The notes beneath the pieces were generated by a model. The model saw only the letters and a program-made list of their open reading frames with translations. It was not told the origin of the DNA and searched no databases. 8,722 bases of DNA, from the NCBI GenBank assembly GCA_001775445.1, contig MEWV01000006.1:1-8722 (forward strand). The letters run 5' to 3'. The stretch comes from Candidatus Adlerbacteria bacterium RIFCSPHIGHO2_02_FULL_54_18 (lineage in GTDB: Bacteria; Patescibacteriota; Minisyncoccia; Phycocordibacterales; SBAW01). Positions within the stretch are counted from its first letter, which is position 1; every line of letters begins with the position of its first letter. Of this stretch, positions 5,374-8,722 are shown one piece after another. A program made the position numbers and the translations under genes.

Positions 5374-6794
5374 TCACTGTCGGCTTGGAGGTCCATGCAG
5401 AGCTTAAGACCGCAACCAAAATGTTCTGCGATTGTCTCAACAACCCCGACGAAAAGACGCCCAATAAAAATATTTGTCCCGTATGCCTTGCGCATCCGGG
5501 AACACTGCCGGTGATAAACAAAGAGGCGGTGCGCAAGGTGCTTATGGTAGGAGAGGCCGTGGGAGGAGAGCAGGCAAAAGAGTATACCGAGTTTGACCGC
5601 AAAAATTATTTTTACCCTGACATCCCAAAGGGATATCAGATCAGTCAGTATAAATATCCGCTGGTGCGTGGCGGCACTCTTGCGGGAGTAGCGCTTACCC
5701 GGATCCACCTTGAGGAGGATACAGCACGCTCCCAACACCCCTCGACAAGCTCGGGGCAAGCACAAGTCAGTTTAGTTGATTACAATCGCGCAGGCGTTCC
5801 ACTGATGGAACTTGTTACCGAACCTGTTATACACAGCGCCGAAGAAGCCGGTGCGTTCGCGCGAGAACTGCAGTTATTACTGCGCTCGCTCGGGGCAGGA
5901 GATGCCAACATGGAGAAGGGAGAAATGCGGGTAGAGGCAAATATCTCCATAGCTCCGACTGAAGGACCATCCTTAGACCAGGGCTCTTCAAGGACGGTTC
6001 TTCAGCTCGGGACAAAAGTAGAAGTAAAGAATCTGAATTCTTTCAGATCGGTGGAGCGAGCCGTTGCCTACGAGATAGAACGCCAGAGCACGCTGCTCCA
6101 GAGCGGGGGCATGGTAGTGCAGGAGACGCGCGGCTGGGACGAGTCAAAACAAGTTACCTTCAGCCAGCGCAAAAAGGAGTCCAGTCACGACTACCGCTAC
6201 TTCCCCGATCCGGATTTGCCGAGTGTAGTGCTTGCTGACGTTGCCGAGTATGAGAAATTTGTCCTGCCGGAGTTGCCGTGGGAGAGGCGTGCACGTTATA
6301 TAAAAATCGGACTCAAACAGGAGGATGCCGCAATGTTTGTCTCCCAGCCCGAATACGGAGCCCTTTTTGATGAGAGCACTAAGGGGCTTGCTCGGGGTGA
6401 TGAGCGGATTGCCCTTAGTGCAAACTACATCGCCAATGATCTTGCGGGAAGTGGCCGAAGCGTAGATACAAAACATTTTAAAGCAGTGATAGAAATGATT
6501 GCCGAAGGAGAGGTATCGTCTCGAGCGGGGAAGGACATCCTCGCATTGGTGATTGAAACACATACGGACCCGCGCGCTATCGCCAAAGAAAAAGGGCTCT
6601 ATCAACAAAACGACAGTGGGGCTCTTGAGGATATTGCACGACAGGTGGTGGCGGCCCATCCGTCGGTTGCAACGGACTTTAAAGCGGGGAAGGAGTCAGC
6701 CCTGCAGTTTTTGATAGGGCAGGGGATGAAGATGAGTAAGGGTTCAGCTAATCCACAGCAACTGCGCGACGCTATACAAAAAGTTCTCGGCTAG
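5364..6794 (+). CDS. gatB: Aspartyl/glutamyl-tRNA(Asn/Gln) amidotransferase subunit B
   Basis: GatB is the tRNA-binding kinase subunit of GatCAB. It activates Glu-tRNA(Gln) or Asp-tRNA(Asn) before ammonia from GatA amidates it, and it is needed where GlnRS or AsnRS is missing. The 476-residue length is normal. The N-terminus is VTVGLEVHAELKT; four cysteines in CxC and CxxC (22, 24, 38, 41) match the family zinc site. Conserved blocks follow: DRKNYFYPDIPKGYQISQY (78-96), IHLEEDTA (114-121), DYNRAGVPLMELVTEP (139-154), VEVKNLNSFR, TRGWDE and DYRYFPDPDLP. The YqeY-like tail ends GMKMSKGSANP. Residues 126-134 (PSTSSGQAQ) are an in-frame extra segment between the EED motif and the NRAGVP block. 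gatA and gatC are not in the window. No Shine-Dalgarno sequence is seen; the ATG lies in a small inverted repeat. The TAG stop overlaps the palindrome ahead of the next gene. Confidence 0.97.
   Translation: MYRVTVGLEVHAELKTATKMFCDCLNNPDEKTPNKNICPVCLAHPGTLPVINKEAVRKVLMVGEAVGGEQAKEYTEFDRKNYFYPDIPKGYQISQYKYPLVRGGTLAGVALTRIHLEEDTARSQHPSTSSGQAQVSLVDYNRAGVPLMELVTEPVIHSAEEAGAFARELQLLLRSLGAGDANMEKGEMRVEANISIAPTEGPSLDQGSSRTVLQLGTKVEVKNLNSFRSVERAVAYEIERQSTLLQSGGMVVQETRGWDESKQVTFSQRKKESSHDYRYFPDPDLPSVVLADVAEYEKFVLPELPWERRARYIKIGLKQEDAAMFVSQPEYGALFDESTKGLARGDERIALSANYIANDLAGSGRSVDTKHFKAVIEMIAEGEVSSRAGKDILALVIETHTDPRAIAKEKGLYQQNDSGALEDIARQVVAAHPSVATDFKAGKESALQFLIGQGMKMSKGSANPQQLRDAIQKVLG
5737..5761. repeat. 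Short palindromic repeat inserted in frame in gatB
   Basis: The core CCCTCGACAAGCTCGGGGC can pair as CCC-(T)-CGA with TCG-GGG around a CAAGC loop, and in this frame it reads PSTSSGQA. I recognise this TCGACAAGCTC-type unit as a dispersed short repeat that also invades coding sequences in many bacterial genomes. It falls in a surface-type linker of GatB, so the reading frame is kept. Confidence 0.7.
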
Positions 6795-6806
6795 AGTATA
6801 CTCTAG
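6791..6806. promoter_or_regulatory. 16-bp perfect palindrome with TATACT box before the HTH gene
   Basis: CTAGAGTATACTCTAG is a perfect palindrome. It covers the gatB stop codon (6792-6794) and contains TATACT (6797-6802), which sits 8 nt before the ATG of the HTH gene. The arrangement resembles the box ahead of ccdA (TATACT, TAGC, then ATG). It may be an internal leaderless promoter with a built-in operator, but no good -35 is seen. Confidence 0.4.
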
Positions 6807-6810
6807 CTAT

Positions 6811-7512
6811 ATGGATGAGCTCCAAATATCGGGCAAGCGATATATATCGTCTCGCCGTGTTGCCCGAGAAAACGGATACACCCAGGACTACGTGGGTCAG
6901 CTTATCCGCGCAGGCAAGGTGGTCGGGCAGAAAGTCGGTCGGGCCTGGTATGTCGACGCGGACTCTTTTTCCGTGTATCTCGGTTTGAGCCCTTCGGAAC
7001 AAGTGGCAGTTTCAGAACCGGTAGTTGTAGCGCCGGTTGTTGTCGAAGATCATCTGCCTCCGGTATCAGTGGTAGAAGAGCAAAATACAGAGCCGGTGCC
7101 AGAACCAGAAATAAAAACAGAAGAAGCACAAAAAATAAAAATCACTGTTACAGAACCGGAACTAGAACTAGAAAAAGCAGAACCAGAGCCAGAACTAGAA
7201 AAAAAAGAAGCACCCGCTCCTTTGCAGACAAGCGGTTTGCGTTACTACGCCGACGACGAACCGATGCTGCCCCGGCTCGCTCAACACGCAGCAGTGCCTT
7301 TGTCTTTGGGAACAGCGCCTGCTCCGACAGAAAGTGTGCATTCTGCGAGTGCAGTTCGAGCGCGCAGTGGAGGTAAAAATCGCGCACTAGCTCTCGCGGT
7401 GATTGCAGTAGGAGTGCTTGTTTTTAGTGCAGCTGCGTCAAGTGTCATATCATTGAATATAAGTGTGGGGGAGGAAAACACCGCAAGCACCTTCTACAGC
7501 ATCGAATGGTAG
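6811..7512 (+). CDS. Membrane-anchored helix-turn-helix protein
   Basis: The function is not known to me. The 233-residue protein has four parts. Residues 11-48 form an excisionase/MerR-like HTH (YISSRRVARENGYTQDYVG, then QLIRAGKVVGQKVGRAWYVD). Residues 64-138 form an acidic, proline-rich linker with repeated EPE/ELE units. Residues 184-191 are basic (RARSGGKNR region). One membrane helix follows at about 191-213, then a tail of about 20 residues. Basic residues before the helix predict an inside N-terminus and outside C-terminus, so the HTH faces the chromosome. The linker uses A-rich codons (GAA, CCA) unlike its GC-rich neighbours. It starts 16 nt after gatB, has no Shine-Dalgarno sequence, and is followed by a strong terminator. 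The HTH is clearly related to that of the protein at 7944. It could be a membrane-tethered transcription factor or a surface protein whose HTH serves another purpose; DNA binding is inferred, not shown. Confidence 0.85.
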   Translation: MDELQISGKRYISSRRVARENGYTQDYVGQLIRAGKVVGQKVGRAWYVDADSFSVYLGLSPSEQVAVSEPVVVAPVVVEDHLPPVSVVEEQNTEPVPEPEIKTEEAQKIKITVTEPELELEKAEPEPELEKKEAPAPLQTSGLRYYADDEPMLPRLAQHAAVPLSLGTAPAPTESVHSASAVRARSGGKNRALALAVIAVGVLVFSAAASSVISLNISVGEENTASTFYSIEW

Positions 7513-7569
7513 CATTCGGCATCATTTAAAAAAGTTGTCAAACTTACATTTTAGAACATAAGAAAGTGC

Positions 7570-7603
7570 AGAGTCCGCCCAAACAAGGGCGGACTCTTTA
7601 TTA
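7570..7603 (+). terminator. Intrinsic terminator of the ccdA-obg-gatB-HTH operon
   Basis: Perfect 11-bp stem AGAGTCCGCCC / GGGCGGACTCT (7570-7580 and 7587-7597) with an AAACAA loop, followed by TTATTA. It lies 57 nt after the HTH stop codon. The T-tract is short and interrupted, but the stem is very stable. Confidence 0.85.
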
Positions 7604-7621
7604 AAAAAACTATACGGAAGC

Positions 7622-7660
7622 TATCCGATATCTCATTTGGTCTAAACGAGATATCGGATA
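7622..7660. promoter_or_regulatory. 13-bp perfect inverted repeat in the intergenic region
   Basis: TATCCGATATCTC (7622-7634) and GAGATATCGGATA (7648-7660) are exact reverse complements around a 13-nt spacer. No T-tract follows, so it is not an obvious terminator. The motif TCGGATATG at 7654-7662 recurs at 7697-7705. It could be an operator for a dimeric regulator or an RNA hairpin. Confidence 0.6.
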
Positions 7661-7736
7661 TGTATTGCCGATAAAGCTTTATAAAATAATCTCATCTCGG
7701 ATATGCGATATAGGAGTAAAAACAAGTAGATTTTTT

Positions 7737-7835
7737 AGACGCTTAGAATGATCCTAATTGCAGCGGCAGATACCCTTCGGTATAGATTTTATACGCTGCA
7801 AAATAAGGATATTTTTTTAAATTCCCTAAGCGTTT
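7737..7835. other. Nested stem structure, possible structured RNA or cis element
   Basis: Paired arms nest inside one another. The outer pair is ACGCTTAG / CTAAGCGT (7739-7746 and 7826-7833), extendable by 2 bp with one G-U. Next is ATCCT / AGGAT (7751-7755 and 7806-7810), then TTGCAGCG / CGCTGCAA (7758-7765 and 7794-7801). Innermost is ATACC / GGTAT (7770-7774 and 7779-7783) with a CTTC loop. A T-run (7812-7818) follows the AGGAT arm, as in a terminator. I do not match it to a known RNA family. Together with 7604-7736 and 7844-7943 it forms the only long stretch without a substantial gene. Confidence 0.5.
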
Positions 7836-7843
7836 TATCCACA
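7835..7843 (+). promoter_or_regulatory. Perfect DnaA-box sequence
   Basis: TTATCCACA matches the consensus DnaA box exactly and abuts the outer right arm of the nested stem. Only one copy is seen in the gap, so this is not enough to call an origin of replication. It may be a single DnaA site regulating the gene at 7944, or chance. Confidence 0.4.
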
Positions 7844-7860
7844 GATTTTTAATCAATTTT

Positions 7861-7891
7861 TTGCACATATAAGGACGCGCGCGCGTAAAAT
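7861..7891 (+). promoter_or_regulatory. Candidate promoter for the second HTH gene, with a (CG)5 spacer
   Basis: TTGCAC (7861-7866) could be a -35 and TAAAAT (7886-7891) a -10, with a long 19-nt spacer. TATAAG (7868-7873) is an alternative -10. Between them lies CGCGCGCGCG (7876-7885), an alternating tract in an otherwise AT-rich setting. The box choice is uncertain. Confidence 0.35.
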
Positions 7892-7893
7892 AT

Positions 7894-7947
7894 ATGAAGG
7901 CCTACAACCGAACTGACCCACAAACAAAAGCTTTTTCGGACACATGA
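7894..7947 (+). CDS. Possible 17-codon upstream ORF (leader peptide)
   Basis: ATG at 7894 opens a 17-residue frame (MKAYNRTDPQTKAFSDT). Its TGA (7945-7947) overlaps the ATG (7944-7946) of the HTH gene as ATGA, the classic arrangement for translational coupling. Neither start has a Shine-Dalgarno sequence. If transcription begins at the TAAAAT box at 7886, the uORF start would lie slightly upstream of the mRNA start, so it depends on the alternative box at 7868. It could be a chance ORF. Confidence 0.3.
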   Translation: MKAYNRTDPQTKAFSDT

Positions 7948-8722
7948 AGCGCACTAAAAAAATACTTTCAGAATCGGGCATCCCCCTGCTCTCCTCGCGC
8001 GTCGCCGCCGTGCGACTCTCTTGCACCCAGGACTACATAGGAAAACTCTGCCGCGAAGGAAAATTGGTCGGCATACGCGACAAAAAGGGCTGGTTTGTCG
8101 AACCCACTTCGCTCACCCTGTTTGAAAAGGAGCGTACGGCGGCCCATAGTGAGCGTGTCAAAGAACTTTCAGAAACTCGACGCGAGGAGAGCAGGCAGTT
8201 TCAGGAAGAAAATGCGTCGCTGCCGGTAAAACTTTTTAAGGCACTCTCGAGTACTCACTCAAAAATGGGTGCGCTCGCCGCTCTTGCGGGGGTGTTGCTT
8301 TTGGGGAGTGTGGCGTTTGGCCAGAGCGGGCTACTGGGAGGCGTGCGACAGGAAGCGGCTCTCTCGCAGATTGAGTCGCCTTTTTTTGGGACGGGGGCTC
8401 CAGGTATTTCTTTCCCAACAATTTCTTTCGGATTAAAAAATCTTTTTGCGCGTTGGTTTTCTCCAGTGCCTGTGCCGGTTGCGGATGTGTTGGTGCAAAG
8501 TTACTCTCCCGCAACACCCGCGCCTACTAGTGCTCCACACACAACCGTTCCTAAAAACATTCAAAGCACACAAACGATCGTCCAGAACACCTATCCTGTG
8601 CGCGAGCGAGTGGTGGAGCGCGTTGTCAGCGAAAGCGGCGTCACCACCAGCGTACTTAATGCGAGTTTGGAAATCTTGGGCAATCAACTGCGCTCCGAGC
8701 TCTACTCGGCGCTCAACACCAC
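7944..8722 (+). CDS. Membrane-anchored HTH protein with large outside region, 3'-truncated by the window edge
   Basis: The frame from the ATG at 7944 stays open to the window end (259 codons). An in-frame TGA at 7914 and no other start in between fix this as the first start. Residues 15-53 form an HTH like that of the gene at 6811 (LSSRVAAVRLSCTQDYIGKL, then REGKLVG and GWFVE). Residues 61-91 are highly charged and probably helical (EKERTAAHSERV...). After basic residues comes one membrane helix at about 108-126 (GALAALAGVLLLGSVAFG). The outside part begins with aromatic and Gly-rich stretches, then a Pro/Thr/Ser-rich linker (175-205), then a likely coiled coil from about 217 (YPVRERVVERVVSES, then VLNASLEILGNQLRSELYSAL). 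From memory, HTH-plus-fibre-like surface proteins of this layout occur in Parcubacteria; the missing C-terminus is needed to test that. Function is unknown. Confidence 0.85.
   Translation, partial: MKRTKKILSESGIPLLSSRVAAVRLSCTQDYIGKLCREGKLVGIRDKKGWFVEPTSLTLFEKERTAAHSERVKELSETRREESRQFQEENASLPVKLFKALSSTHSKMGALAALAGVLLLGSVAFGQSGLLGGVRQEAALSQIESPFFGTGAPGISFPTISFGLKNLFARWFSPVPVPVADVLVQSYSPATPAPTSAPHTTVPKNIQSTQTIVQNTYPVRERVVERVVSESGVTTSVLNASLEILGNQLRSELYSALNT

Noticed and set aside
7737..7835. Integron attC site
   Set aside because: The nested arms lack the conserved GTTRRRY/RYYYAAC ends and no integrase or cassette structure is nearby.
7604..7943. Origin of replication
   Set aside because: AT-rich with one perfect DnaA box, but no box cluster and no dnaA or dnaN neighbour.

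Overview
The window looks like a piece of a Patescibacteria (Candidate Phyla Radiation) genome, most likely from the Parcubacteria. This is inferred from protein style, not from a marker gene. The SecA has an extra acidic segment in its first nucleotide-binding domain and a short wing region. Obg lacks a C-terminal extension. GatB carries an in-frame copy of a short 'STSSGQA'-coding repeat of a kind I associate with such genomes. Two proteins pair an excisionase/MerR-like helix-turn-helix with a membrane anchor. Intergenic gaps are mostly tiny, almost all genes lack a Shine-Dalgarno sequence, and all genes lie on the + strand.

Layout. (1) 1-2690: the 3' part of secA, then a stand-alone hisI (phosphoribosyl-AMP cyclohydrolase), closed by a clear intrinsic terminator. 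(2) 2700-3385: an AT-rich island of iterated GATATTTCGA-type repeats on both sides of a four-helix-bundle (S23/IVP-like) gene; this looks like an inserted cassette. (3) 3377-7603: a probable five-gene operon of ccdA, a 67-residue membrane protein, obg, gatB and a membrane-anchored HTH protein. It starts at a promoter-like box at the edge of the island and ends at a perfect 11-bp terminator hairpin. (4) 7604-7943: about 340 bases without a long gene, holding a 13-bp inverted repeat, a nested stem structure of about 100 nt, one perfect DnaA box, a promoter-like region with a (CG)5 spacer and a 17-codon upstream ORF. (5) 7944-8722: the start of a second, larger HTH-plus-membrane protein that runs off the window; its HTH is clearly related to the one in region 3.

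How the genes fit together. secA, gatB and obg are core functions (Sec export, Gln-tRNA amidation, ribosome-linked GTPase). ccdA would pass reducing equivalents across the membrane to exported thiol proteins, but no thioredoxin-like partner is visible. The two HTH membrane proteins are the least understood part: each has a cytoplasmic DNA-binding-type domain, a linker, one membrane helix and an outside segment. The region between them holds inverted repeats that could be their binding sites. That link is inference only.
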